NCBI GenBank assembly: GCA_019055375.1
Contig: JAHQIW010005575.1
Span: 158,262 to 222,261 of the forward strand
Origin: Parelaphostrongylus tenuis
Taxonomy: Eukaryota > Nematoda > Chromadorea > Rhabditida > Metastrongylidae
Length of the DNA stretch: 64,000 nucleotides
Reading direction: 5' to 3'
Shown here: one piece after another, positions 1 through 12,002 of the stretch
Layout: every line of letters starts with the position of its first letter
Position numbering within the stretch: position 1 is the first letter of the stretch
Program-made: the position numbers and the translations under genes
Notes under the pieces: model-generated
Told to the model about the DNA's origin: nothing
The model's input: only the letters and a program-made list of their open reading frames with translations
The model's database searches: none

Positions 1-401
1 AGCAAAGCGGGAAAGGCGTTATTCCAAATGGTTGGAATATGGGTTACTATGACCGAAATGTAGAAGTTTGTGTCTGTGTAGTCTCTTGTTAAAGGTGTCC
101 TCTTTCAAAATCCGTTATTCTCACCCACTTTGCGGCTCGAAGCGCAAGTTTCGACAAGTTAGAATGAAAAGAAAAAACGATTGCCACAGAAATTTGAAGT
201 TTGGCTCGTATTGGTTATAAATTACTAATATTGAAAATCTTGAGATAGTTTTTGAAGCGACATATACGGAACGGTATATGACCGTAACATTCTTCCGTTC
301 CACCTCTCTTTATGTGGCAACAACTCTTTCTTGACATGCTTTACGGCGAGTTCAGATAAACGTTTTTTTGTTCTTCGACCATTTGTGACCCGTATTTACA
401 G

Positions 402-3400
402 GAAGAAGACAGCGAACACGATGAGCAACGAATGGTCGCTCGAAGGCGGTATAGTTATGAACATATCGATGGAGTAGGTGACGACGCTAGCAGTGACAGC
501 CGTGGTAGAACAGATCATGATAGCACAGATGATATTAGTAAGGTTAGCTCAACCCACCCACTTTTTTCATATAGCCTTTCTGCAACACATTCGCTGCAGC
601 ATGCATTGATTTCGATGGGTGGAAGGGTTGACGTGGACAGTATCTTTGTTTTCAGCCAGGGTAACGGAAATAGGCGATATGCATGGTGTGCGGCATGAGT
701 GCAAGTATCATCCCGAATGCGCTCCGATGGAAATCAAGCTTGGTCGCGAATGTGTTTATAGTGAATTCTGGATGATATGCATATCCTTTAAGAACGAAGA
801 GTCTTCTTATGACGAGTTCAAAGACGATTGTGAATCGTCACAACATACTGATGTGGTTGGATTAGCTAGCGATGACGACTGTGCAGGCAGTCGTCCTCTT
901 CTTGAAGATGACGGGCTAGATGATGGCGAAGATGTTAGTGATTTCACTCATTAGACGAATATTAGCCCTAGTCATCAGAACTAGGGTCTATGCTACTTTT
1001 TTAATCTGCGTTTTTTTCAGGAAGTTTTCAGTGGAGCTTCTTTGTCTGAGCAACAAAGTCGGTTCAGTGGTGCTGTAAAATCACTATTTATCGATCCGAA
1101 TCCTGTCCCAGTTACGTCGGGTCGACTCACAAATCCTTTCCTTACATCGACTTCTGACGAAACTCCAAAAATTTCACCAGTTTTGGTAGGAATGAGGCTT
1201 TAACTGTTGTACATAGTTGTTTACTATCTGGAATTAGTCAATCGTCTGTTTATTTTTCATTATGCCTGACAATCAATTTTGAACCATGCATGTGGTCTGC
1301 TATAGGGCTTATAGAGCCTGATACACGAGTTTTGGCCTTGATAGCCTCGCCTGTCGGGCACTACCCTTTAGCCAATCCTCTTGCGTTGACCCAACCCCTA
1401 TAGACAGTTGGCGCCAACAAACATCTTACACGTGCCCTTAAATGAAAATGTCACAGAATGGCAGTATTTTACACTCGATTATTTTTTGGCTGGTATCGTT
1501 ACAAATACCATACCTTTTGATTCGAGTGTTTTCTTAAGACCGCGCTCAGATTTCGGTTTACCTGATAATCATCTTTGAGCTATCCATGTGTCTGTTACAA
1601 GGGAGATCCTTTTATAGGGGTTGGGTTCCCCCGAGAGAATTGGCTGAAGACAAAGGGTAGTGCCCGACTGACGAGACTTTCAAGGCCAAAACACGTGCAT
1701 CGGGCTCTATAAGCTGCCTTATACGACATGCATATGCATGGCTCAAAAATTGATGATCAAGCAGATTGAAATTTGAGCGTGGTTTTAAAAAACACTCAAA
1801 ACAAAGGCATGATATGTTTATTCTCATATAATGCTCATTTAGCCGTCGAAGACTAGTGCAGCAGACTGGAAGGAAAACGAAAAAATCACCAGTGGACATT
1901 ACCATACAATGCTCGTGGAAACGTGAGGAAACTTTTTTTTTCCATCTAATCCAGGCACTCCTCTCTCTCTCTTAAACACTCTTTCACTTTATCAGGTCTG
2001 CTCCGCTCAGAAACAATCCATCATGTTACGAGTTCGCTCCTGCTACCCTTCCACGCCAGTCTACCCCTCTAACTGCTGCTCCACGAGTGATGTTTAAATC
2101 GTCTATGCCTGCTGAAGCTTTGATTCCAGCAGTTCCTCAACATCCGTCTGTAGCAAGCGTTATCCCTTCCAACCAATTTCATCAGAATCCCGCTGTAGCG
2201 CCTTCAATTGCACCGTTTGCTGTACGTTTTCATTCATTCAAAGCATTAATGTGTTAATTCGTAAAGTTGATATACATATGATTTCTTTATCTCAACTGAT
2301 TTGACTTGTTCTTTCCAGCAGGCACCTGTGGTTCCAATAAGAGATTTTGTTGTTCAATCACAAGACAGAGAACCACTATCTTCATCAAAAACTGTGTGCG
2401 AGAACGTCGTTAATATACATGTATGTTGGATATTCTAAATTCAGTAGTAGCTTATACCTGTATCCATCCTAGATCTTGTGCCAACTTTACTCGTCATTTA
2501 TCAGGAGCCCACATCTTTGCGTGTAACCAAAGGCGCTTCACCGAGTTTTATCGAAGGTCCGAAGACTCCGAAGTTTAAGAAAAGCAAGGATAAGGAGAAA
2601 AAACGGTGCGTTACCCTTTTCCTAACACCAATATCTTCTATATCAATAAGTGTGATGCGTGTATTTTCCTTTTGTACACATGCATATGCATATGCACTTG
2701 TGTATATGTATGTAAATGAATATACACATCATACATGAGATTTGGTAGAGTTATCTGCGTGGGTAGTAACACTGACTTGATACATCGGTAAGCCACCACT
2801 AGTCATTCTGAGAATGGTTGATGAAGTTGAATGAATAGCGCTTCAGTCGCGGACTGATCAACGCCGAAAGCCGTATCCTTTATCCTTTTATATTGGAAAA
2901 GAAGTTGAAGTAGAAAGAAAATAAGATAGAACATTCAAGGTAAAGTAAGAAAACATGTTTTTTCATGTGATCTCAAAATAACTGGGACTAAATTTCCTGC
3001 CCTAAAAAATGTTTAAGCTGCGATTTTATATGATTTCAATCTATGAGATCGCTTGTGTTTATGAAGACTTTGCAATGAGATCATTACCTTGAGTGAGTTT
3101 TTTTTTAGCATCGACATACCGTTCAGTGGTAGCGAGGTTGAGACGGATGGAAGCGAGGCTGAAATGTGCACTAGGTGAGGACTTTTTTTGTTGTATCTCC
3201 ATCATTAATTCTCGTGATAGTTGCTAGTTTGAGTATTCACAATCAAATTGTCGCATGCCTTTTTTAGTACATCAAGTGATAAAACAACGACGTCGAAAAA
3301 GAAAAAGAAGTCATTTGTGTTGCTGGGCTCAAATCCAGCTGTTGCACCTTTAGACTTGAAGATCTCTAGCGCAACAGGTGCTACACTGCTGAAAAAATCT

Positions 3401-5282
3401 TCGGGTATGTAGAATTCTCCTTGAAGTCTATTTTATTAAGCTTATCACTGTAAAGAAGTACGAATTTTTATGTAAGTAATATGATTTATGAAATTTGCTA
3501 GCAACCTGTGTTGCTGGTGATAAAGTTATCTTGAGACCTTATCGAAATGATCACCCACGAAGAATGCCTAACCAATTTGAACACTGATGAAAGCGTGGAT
3601 TTCATATTCTGAAAGCGCATCCATCCGGAGCTTATTCTGGGAAATTGGTACGTCCTCTGTTTAAAGGAAGGAATAGTTTCAGTCCTTGCAGAACATGTTC
3701 GCGAGTTCTTCAGCATGTAGCTCTCGTAGAAGTAAATGAAAGTAAATGATTTTTTGAGTCCTTTTAACGGCACGGATTCACTAGGTAGTATCTGGCAAGC
3801 AATAGAACATTTACACAGTACCAACTTCAGACACTCGGTTATCAAGGTCACGTGATAAATGTTACCGTGATGGAGACGAGATCGAACATCTTTGAAAATG
3901 GAATACTGTGAAGTGGGCTAACGCTCCCCGTTTCATCGAGGTTAGAAAATCGGTATCAAACTACTGGGAAGGGCCATTACCAATAACAGAGACTGAAAAT
4001 TGTATAAAATGAAGACGAAGATGTTCTCGCATGCCTGCCATAGGATTTTGAGAAATGTTGACTCGATCAACATACAGCGATCTTCTCAGCGAACACGAAG
4101 GCCTTATTGAATATCTGAACGCGCACACGAATTTAGTAACCTTTGTAGATGATCGGTGTTCAGAAAAGAGGTGAATGATAGAAGTTCAAGCATCTGCTCA
4201 GTGTGTGATACCAAGTCATTCGAGAAAGTTGTGATATTCCGGTCGCTGTGCCATGGGCCCATCGTTTTATACTCTATCGCCTTAAATAACGGTGGGCTTG
4301 TTTACTGTTTCATTGATAGTGTAAATAAGAACGAAGGTGCAATTCCAGTCTTTTTTCGTCCATAAAATTTTGATCATAAGCTTCAATTCGAAAACAGCAT
4401 GACCGCTTATTATCACTCCAGTGGTACACTATTGAACTTCGCAAGTGTATTCGTCTACCGGTCGACGTACCTCATGCAGCATGTTCGTTTATTTGTAACA
4501 TGTGCTATGGTGTTACGAAGAAGGATACGAAAGCCACCATGACATCAGATATCCTCTTTATCGAGCTATAGCGGAACTAACGTCGATCCCAGCAGTAGCC
4601 GAGATATTTGAGTCCATTGGGTTAGGGCTTTTTGTAGGTTTACCTTGAAATAGATTTACAGCCTTTGCTCTTTTCCATAGGAATTAAAAACATCGTCACG
4701 ACCTTGTACACTTTAACGCAATGGCAGATTATGATGGGAATTTTTTAGTTACCATCAGATAATGCTGGCAATTGTGAACTTCGTCTAGTGTGTAGTATCG
4801 CCGGTAACATCAAACGAGGCAATAATCGACTGACTGGAAACATGCGTGGCAAATTCAAAGACATAACCTTGGGAAAGAGAAACTGCTCAAGAAAGTTTGG
4901 AATTGGTGCCGATGGCCATTATGATCATTTGAGTTATAGTCTGTGACTCAGGTACACTACCCATGAGAGTTGCCATCTTGGGCTTCAAGAACCATAGCGG
5001 TCGCAATTCTTTTACGAAATACCATTGAATTAAATTTATGATGAATGGCTTATTTTGATTGCCATTACTGATCCACAGACTCAGGTAACTCCGCGTTTGA
5101 TGCAAGCAGATTACTCGCTCATTTTGAATAGTATTCTTGATCTTTCAGCAAAGAAATCGTCGCTAACCAGCTCTTCATCGCGAAAAGGCAGCAGTGGCGT
5201 CTTGAACGCCAGCTTCGTTAACAGTTCATTCCTGCCCGAGGATCTTGACTCTCCCTCTGTACAACACTTTGTACATTTGTGA
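402..5282 (+). CDS. C-terminal part of a Ser/Pro/Lys-rich multi-exon protein, 5' truncated by window
   Basis: Exons rebuilt from splice sites and phase: 402-537, 656-933, 1021-1185, 1996-2221, 2319-2420, 2505-2605, 3109-3174, 3268-3404 and 5149-5282 (stop TGA 5280-5282). Introns have good acceptors (tttttttcag, ctttccag, tttttttag) and GT donors. The phases agree at every junction except 1185/1996, where the upstream exon ends in phase 0 and the next needs two extra bases, so a small exon may be missing next to the inverted-repeat element in that intron. The protein is acidic at first (EEDSEHDEQR, SRPLLEDDGLDDGED), then Pro/Ser-rich with an NPF tripeptide (LTNPFLTS), then Lys-rich (KKKKKSFVLL), ending EDLDSPSVQHFVHL. 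No catalytic domain is seen. Acidic patches plus NPF recall the tails of endocytic NAK-family kinases (AAK1/BIKE/SEL-5), but this is a weak guess. Upstream exons lie outside the window. The 1.74-kb intron 3405-5148 holds no recognisable gene. Confidence 0.6.
1266..1762. mobile_element. Inverted-repeat (MITE-like) element in an intron, family IR-A
   Basis: The arm at about 1266-1410 is the reverse complement of about 1611-1762 with moderate divergence. Shared blocks include ttggcct, cgggcactaccctt and the ends tcaattttgaacca / tggctcaaaaattga. A shorter copy of the outer end (gagtgttttcttaagacc) sits inside at about 1520 and, reversed, just outside at about 1765-1800, so the copy may be nested. 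The same family occurs at 26.0-26.4 kb. No coding capacity is seen. Confidence 0.7.
2758..2900 (+). repeat. SINE fragment, 3' half
   Basis: It matches the 3' half of the tRNA-like SINE seen complete at 34.0 kb: a 'cgataggccacc' type block, then ctgatcaacgccgaaagc and a tail tatcctttatccttttat. It lies in the intron between two exons of the first gene. Confidence 0.6.
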
Positions 5283-6060
5283 CGCTTCTCTTTAGTCCGC
5301 CGTTCTTACAGTAACAATCTCGCTATAAGTATAGTTTTACTAGGTCGACTTGTTTTATAAAATAATCTTCTCTAGTACTAGTTTGAACACTTATATATTG
5401 TTCACTTCTGAATTTCTAATGTTGTTTCTACTGTTGCCACTTGGCATCTAGCCTATTAAATAGTGAATTTAAAATTTTGTAATGTTGAGCTTTTGACAGT
5501 CTGAGTAGCAACATTACTCTTCACGATATAATCTTGTTTTTAATGCATATCTTCATTTGTACACTATGTTTTACCGATCAAATTGTAGGTGAATTATATC
5601 ATCCACTTCAACTTTAGTCCCATGTGCAATATAAGTTGGCTTTTCTAGCCAGGCATAATTTACCGATACAGATGTACACCTAAGGTTAGGTGAATTTTTC
5701 CTGCCCTCTACTTGGTAATACGCTCGTAGATCTTCGCCATTTGTGATCTTGTCTGCTTTGGGTACAAGCATAAAGCCCGTAACATTTTTAATTTGCAGTG
5801 ATCCCGGTGTATAACGTTTTTTTTGTGCCTAGTGTGAATACAGTACTAATTACTAATTCACTTACCCAGAACATTGCATCTTTAGCCAGTTTTTTGCTGG
5901 ATTTATCATTGTGTCCGCTATTTTGCATGTGATCTGATAAATATATTCAAAATCCATGCTGTAATTAGTGTAAACATTATAAGTACAAACATATTTCAAA
6001 AAATCATAATAATCATTACTCGGAGAAAGTTTTGGAATTATGTCGCCCTTCGTAAGGGAT
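5283..6060. other. Intergenic AT-rich stretch
   Basis: This is the 3' flank of the first gene. There is no AATAAA; tattaaat near 5455 could serve as a variant poly(A) signal. No exon-like open frame with splice sites was found on either strand. Confidence 0.4.
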
Positions 6061-7140
6061 AGAATCAATTATTGAGAAGTATTGATAGATTTTTCAGATA
6101 GATCAGCAGTAAAAAAATACTTCTTAAACAAATGCATTCATCAGATTGGAGGAATAATTAAGTTTATTAGATCAGCAACTATGACAGCAAACATGAAAAT
6201 CCGTTAAGAATTATCATTTTTGTATCCTTTGGCTTCTATTTACTCACAAAGTCGCTTGCGAAAATTTTCAACGATGTTCCCACACGTTTCCACCGTAGTT
6301 TCGTCCCAAGCGCGTGTTAAAGTCATTTTGAGCGCGTCTACGGTAGTGTGGCGAATAGCCGAGGGTTTTTCTCCCAGTTTGGACCATACGGAGTAATCCA
6401 CTGAGTTGAGATCGGGCGAGTTTCATGGCCAAATGTCATTGCCTGCCCCAAAAGCCTGGAGATAGCTCCTGGCAGATGGCACTCGTTGGGCGGGCCGAAT
6501 GCGCAGGAGCCAAGTCTTGGTGAAGCGTAAATCCGTCGGCGCCAAAGTGGTGAATACTCCAAGGCTCCATTGTCGTTGATGATGACCAACGGCGCCTTTC
6601 CTGTGACGTATATACAGGCGCAGACCATCACAGAAGCCGGAAATTGACTGTGACCCATGTTTTTGCTATTGCGAACTTCCAATGACTCTTTTGAGAACTT
6701 GACATCGAATTGTGAAGGCATCGATTCGCGATTGTGGTGGTTCGACCTTGTATTTCTTGTCTCCGTGAAAAGCACCGACAATCGAACACGAGTTATCAAA
6801 CAAATCATTTGGCGCGCCTTTGAAAGCCGTTCTTCTTTCATCTTTTTGTCTACAAAGTGAACACTAGAGGTCTTATAGCTATGCAGCTCCAGTTTAATTT
6901 TGACGATTTTTTGAGCGCTCCAATCGCTGATCCCGTGCTTCCCGAGCTATTTTGCGTATCAAGGACTCCGGATTTCGTTGAACTTGACAGCGGATCATCC
7001 AAATGTTATCCGAAGTAAACGGGGTACTGCGACAACCTAATCGAGGACAGTCCTTGATCCATCTGATATCTTTGAAACATTTCACAGCTCTGCAAGCACT
7101 TGCTGGAATGACACCGGCCGATTTTAGCAATGGTGACCGT
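6060..7140 (-). pseudogene. Mariner/Tc1-superfamily transposase relic
   Basis: The minus strand carries a decayed transposase. An N-terminal helix-turn-helix remnant (KDCPRLGC..., QRNPESLIRKIARE) lies at about 6894-7130. A catalytic-core remnant starts near 6700 (GHSQFPASVMV, YVTGKAPLVIINDNGALEY), continues in a shifted frame as FGADGFTLHQDLAPAH around 6500, then reads NSPDLNSVDYSVW near 6400 and ends with IVENFRKRL. Several frameshifts and at least one in-frame stop make it inactive. The 3' untranslated end (ttgg..ggaataatta..tttattagatca, 6130-6170) matches the element at 14.3 kb, so both belong to one family. Confidence 0.75.
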
Positions 7141-8860
7141 TTTCATTTCCGTCTTGCTCACTCAACTGCTACAATGCATTGATTTCTACGATCCATTACT
7201 GAGCACTTCTGAAAACAGAGGAATAAATAAGATAGAATCCGGACCAAAATTAAGCGAAGAGTTCAATAAAATTACCAGTATTAGTGAGAAAAGTTATATC
7301 CATGCTAAATTTGACATAATACAAAATTATCAGAGATTTTTGCGCACATGAAAACCTGTTCACTAAGCAAATCATTGAGGTGAAAATTTGGGCTGAGTTT
7401 GGAACATCTCAAGTTAGTTTCACCTGCAAGAATATATTCTTTGTGTAGATTATGTACTGCTGTACGATTTGAGATATTGGAATCCTTAAGTCACTACGCT
7501 ATAAAGGAGAATATTTTGAAGAAACATTGTGAAAAAATATCGAGATCTCATTGTTAGATATGAAAAAGGTGGGATTATGAAGTAATCGTTTTGCTTGCTC
7601 ATTTAACACCAAATAGATAATCCCTAAGATTAGCTCGTGTAAGGCACTTTCTTTTTGTCAACGAGTTTCGACAAGTTTTCGCCAAGTTCCGGAGCGACAT
7701 GAGCCTATGGTATCCATGCTAAGCAGAATAGGTTGATTAAGCGGCCAATGAGAACCTTCAAAAAATATTCGTACGTTGCAGACATTATATTATTACTCGA
7801 ATAGAAATTATGCATTGATCTCAACCACGTTTGTAGCTTTATGGATAATATTTGTTTGATTAAGCAATCAGTACTACGGCTCTTTCTTGAGATAGTCGAA
7901 GTCGTTTCCTATCTTTTGAGAGCAACCGTAGAATTGAAGTGCATGATCGCGATGAAGTTTTTGGAGTAAATTTTTTAAGTCTCAAGAATTCATTTCGTTG
8001 CAAAACATGCAGCTCGTAGAGAAATCGAAGTTATATACCTTTGTATTCTCTCATTGAATGTATTCATTGAAGCAATTTGAGCTTCCGTTTGTTCGCTTTG
8101 TTTGTAGGAGAAGTCCTATTGGTTTGCATTTGTTCGTAGACTCAAATAACATCATGTTAGTCTGTTAAGATGTCCCATGCGGTGCAGTACTTTCTGGTTA
8201 GCGAAAAAAAAGACAGATATCGTCCGAGTTTTGCCCGGAATAATACCTCTATTCTTATGGGGCTGGCGAATTAGTAATATACATTTCTGGATTTTATTAT
8301 ATCAATAAAATATGATATTGCAAATTTTTCAGCGCTCAAAGATTATGGTGTAGAATAAAACACATGTGCCGCAAGATGAACAGAAGAACAGACAACCTTA
8401 GAAAACCCTAGCGATAAGCGGAGTTGTTCGGAACTGACGCAAGCCATCAGCTTTTGCAGATGGCGACGAGTTTTGAATTACAAAGTGGGCTGTGCGGACG
8501 TCACCGCGTTTGAACAGCCACCATGAACGACGACTGAGCAAGGGGGAACTATGGAAATTATCCTAGTGTTCGCACTATCAGAGGAGCGAAATCATCCAAA
8601 TGTCCAAGAAAGTTCTGGCTTCCTCCCGTCCTTAAGGAGACTAAATATGCGCCCAATCACCCATGTGATCCAATGAATGAGGTCGGAAGCATCATGCCTT
8701 TCAGGGACAACACACGTTGGACGTTTTACCTTTTATATGTTACGATCTTCCGGGAAATCTAATCACGAATTCAATGGTGGTATTACTCTCTAGCATTTGA
8801 CATCATGCGTGACGTGACCCGTCCACTCACGTTTTTTTCCACCGGGTGTGAATAAGTCTA
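7141..8860. other. Unassigned intergenic sequence
   Basis: AT-rich with no recognised coding segment. A somewhat GC-richer patch at about 8380-8640 has no convincing frame or match to other repeats in this window. Confidence 0.4.
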
Positions 8861-8861
8861 A

Positions 8862-9180
8862 TGTATAAAGGATAAAGGATAAAAATAAAGCTCTCGGTTG
8901 ATCAGTCCCTGATGGATGCGCCCTGCATTCGTCTTCAACTTTTAATCTCGTTTGAGGCGATTGAATGCAAATCTGACCTTTACAATGACTCGCTGTGGCC
9001 TCCCGCTGTACCGAGTCAGTGCTGCTTATCCTCCCAGACAAGTCTGAAACCAGTCTGCAATTCACCCACCCCGGAAGGATGGATGGCTTGGTAAGCCATG
9101 TGCACGAGACCGAACTACTGACCTCGTGTGAAGCGAGAGCATTTATAGCCACTGCGCCCTGTATAGTCAACTGATATACA
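8862..9180 (-). repeat. tRNA-like SINE, full-length copy
   Basis: Reverse-strand copy of the SINE family. On the minus strand it begins with a tRNA-like head (box-A-like tagnggct..., box-B-like ggttcggtctcg), continues with the body (gggaggataagcagcactgactcggtacagc, here with substitutions) and ends gatcaaccgagagctttatttttatcctttatcc. About 315 bases long. Confidence 0.7.
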
Positions 9181-9691
9181 GTTATTCTTATGCTTGCTTG
9201 GTAATGGAATTATATTAGGTCGTTCCTTAATTTTTTGCATTGCAGCAATAAACATCAAGTTTCTTAACTAAAAGTAATTCAAATTACATGACTTTGTTAT
9301 CGTTCAGTTGCTCATTCTCTCGCTAACATTTTGGTATACAACTTGCCTGTATAAGATGGTGGTGCGCTGGAAACTAATTTGCTTGCTACTCATGCACGAA
9401 TGGCGCGTAGGGGAAAATGCTAGTGAAGCGGCCAGTTGACCATCTCACGACAGCCTGATGGTCACTTCTTGTGGAAGGTCCACAGCACGACTAATCCTCC
9501 AGACTGTTCTCTCCAGGTCTATATCTCGCGAACAACTTCCTAGGCATCCTGTTTTGCAATCTTATAACCGTCCTAAACTCCATTAATACTGCACATAGCT
9601 TCACTAGCATTTTCCCTCCTATGCGTTATTTGTGCATGAGTAAGAAGCGAATTTGTTCCCAAAACAGCTCCATCATAAAGCAAGTATAGGA

Positions 9692-10206
9692 CAAAATAAC
9701 TCCAAAAAAAAAAAATGTTTTGAGCCTATACGAGGCTGGTACGCCAGGACCATCATACTACATACACCTCCCTCCTTGCTACAATGCAGGGCTTGATGTG
9801 GGCGGGGATCACTGACGAGGAGGTCGAAACCTCCGAAACACCGGTGTACGGCCCTGGCGTACCAATCTCTTTTAGGCTTAAAACATTCTTTTTTGGAGTT
9901 ATTTTGAGTGTATGTCACGAGGTTCTAAAAATAGTCGATTATATGGATTAATTTTGGTCTACCAGTCAAAATCCATCGACTGAACAATGGTGATGGACCA
10001 GTGTCATTGTACACTGTGCCATCACCACATACGCCTCCCTCCTTGCTACAATGCAGGGCTTAATGTGGGGCGGGGGTCACTGACGAGAAGGCCGAAACCT
10101 TCGAAACACCGGTGTACGGCCCTGGCGTACCAACCTCCTTTAGGCTTAAAACATTCTTTTCTGGAGTTATTTTGAATGTTTATCGCGAGGTTCAAAATAT
10201 AAGGAT
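9692..10206. mobile_element. Palindrome-derived element, family PAL, with 11-bp flanking direct repeat
   Basis: It contains the block acaccggtgtacggccctgg at about 9838 and again at about 10107, each followed by cgtaccaa and then a taggcttaaaacattctttt end. A partial inverted left arm (gagcctatacgaggctggtacgcc) sits at 9720. The flanks carry the same 11 bases, caagtatagga (9681-9691 and 10207-10217), consistent with a target-site duplication. The family is seen as a near-perfect palindrome at 41.0-41.5 kb. No coding capacity. Confidence 0.65.
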
Positions 10207-10464
10207 CAAGTATAGGAAAGTTGTAAACCAAAATGTTCACAAGAAAATGCACAATTGACCGATGCCAAAATTTTGTAGTTCCATTTCCGGCTGTTTAACA
10301 AATTTGATGTCTGTTGCTCTAGTGCCAAAGCCTATGGAACGACCCAATATTTATAGTTATTAGACGACCAAAAGAGTGCTATTCGTCCGGTAAATCTCCA
10401 CTGTACATTTACTGCCTTTTTGGATGATTCACATTTAGCTGTTAGTATCCTCAAATTCAGAGAA

Positions 10465-10760
10465 CGAATGTGACCCAGTGCTTAGAGGTGCTCTGCGTCG
10501 CACACGAGGTCAATAGTTCGATCTTGCGCTCATGGCACATCACGCCATCCATCCCTCAGTGATCAGTAAATTGGTACCAAACTGATTTCAAATTTATCCG
10601 GGAGGATAAGCAGCATTGATTGGGTTCAGCGGGAGGCCACCGCGAGTCATTGTAGGCCAGATATGCATTCAATCACTTCAAAGAAAGTTGAAAACTGAAG
10701 ACGAATGCATGGCGCATCCCTCAAGTATTGATCAATGCGACTATCCTTTTAGCTTTTGTT
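10465..10760 (+). repeat. tRNA-like SINE, near full-length
   Basis: A head with box-A-like gcttagaggtgc and box-B-like atagttcgatcttgc is followed by the body ggtaccaaactgat, gggaggataagcagc, gccaccgcgagtcattgt, and the 3' block gcgcatccctcaagtattgatcaatgcg. It is about 85-90% like the 34.0-kb copy by eye. Confidence 0.7.
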
Positions 10761-11012
10761 CTCAAATTATTCACACTTCTGCCATTTTCCTTAGAGGTCT
10801 GACTGTTATTAACACAAAGTGTACCGTACGGACACTATAGTCTACGTAGGTTTGATAACTATGGTCCTTTAAAACCTTTTTTGCTCACCTCGATATCCTT
10901 TGAAACCTTTATAACGAACAACAATGTCAAAAATTGGTTCGATGGGTCTTTACAGATTAGTGACTATTAATAAATAGTGATTTCAATGTGATGTCGTGAT
11001 TGATTGATATTC

Positions 11013-12002
11013 GGTCTCCAACTAAGTTTCCGAAGTTGATCCAAAAATTTGAAAAATTATTTTTTCAAGTAGTCGGAAGTATCAAGTAACATCAATTGAA
11101 TTATTCTCCGTCTGCCTAGATGCATTTGTGCTAACACTGCGGCAACAAGTCAATTCCGCGCTCAATATTTTTTTTGCACATACTTGTCCAACGATGGAGC
11201 CATCACGAGAAGTCATTTGCAACCTGCTGCTTTACGAGTTTCAATCGGGGCACAACTTTCCTAACTTCATTTGAAAACATCAGTCCTGCAAAAGGCTGCC
11301 AAGCTGTAGGTAGAACTACGGTGTATGAATGCTCTACAAGCATTCGCAATGGAGATACTGATTTGGCCGATGAACCAGGATCCGGAAGACCGCGTGTAAT
11401 TGATCGAGAAGCAATCATTGAAGCGACTAAAGAAGATCCGTCTTTGTCAGAAGGTGATTTGCGCGATGATTTCCAATGTTCAGACAAGCAGATCCAGAAG
11501 ATTTAGAAAGATGCAGGCAAGAAATGGCGCAAGGGCAATCGTATTCCGCACAATCACACCAAAGAAGTTTGATAAAGAATAAGAGAAAGCAAAATTCGCA
11601 AGCTCAGCTTCGTCGTCCATCGCCGCTCTTCGTCGTTCTTGAACAAAATTGTCACCATTGATGAGAAATGGATCTTCTTCAAGATCCAACGTCGTCCAAA
11701 TCAGTGGTTGTCACCAGATCAGCAAGAAACACCAACACCGAGACCAAATCAGTTGAAGCGCCATAAGCAATGTTAGTCATTTTCTAGGACTGAAGTGGGC
11801 CGATTCATTGGGATTTGTTGGAAGCTGTTCGGACCATTAGCCATTTGCTCCACTAATTGGACCATTTTTTGCCGGAGCGTTGGAGGAATTGCATTCATGC
11901 AGACGGAGAATACTTCAATCATGTTAATTGATACTTTCGATTACTTGAAAGAATAAATTTTTGAATTTTTGGATCAACTTCGGAAATTTGGTTGGAGACC
12001 TA
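11013..12002 (+). pseudogene. Mariner element with ~100-bp terminal inverted repeats and broken transposase
   Basis: Terminal inverted repeats: ggtctccaactaagtttccg... (11013 onward) against the reverse complement of ...cggaaatttggttggagacc ending near 12000, readable over about 100 bases to attctccgtctgc. Between them on the plus strand lies transposase remnant: a helix-turn-helix portion (GRTTVYECS, DEPGSGRPRVIDREAIIEA, DLRDDFQCSDKQIQKI), a shifted KKWRKGNRIPH, and the first catalytic block VTIDEKWIFFKIQRRPNQW near 11650-11700. The second and third catalytic aspartate regions are largely missing, and the element (about 990 bases) is shorter than a normal mariner of about 1.3 kb, so it is an internally deleted, inactive copy. 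It is a different lineage from the copies at 6 and 14 kb, with different ends. Confidence 0.8.
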
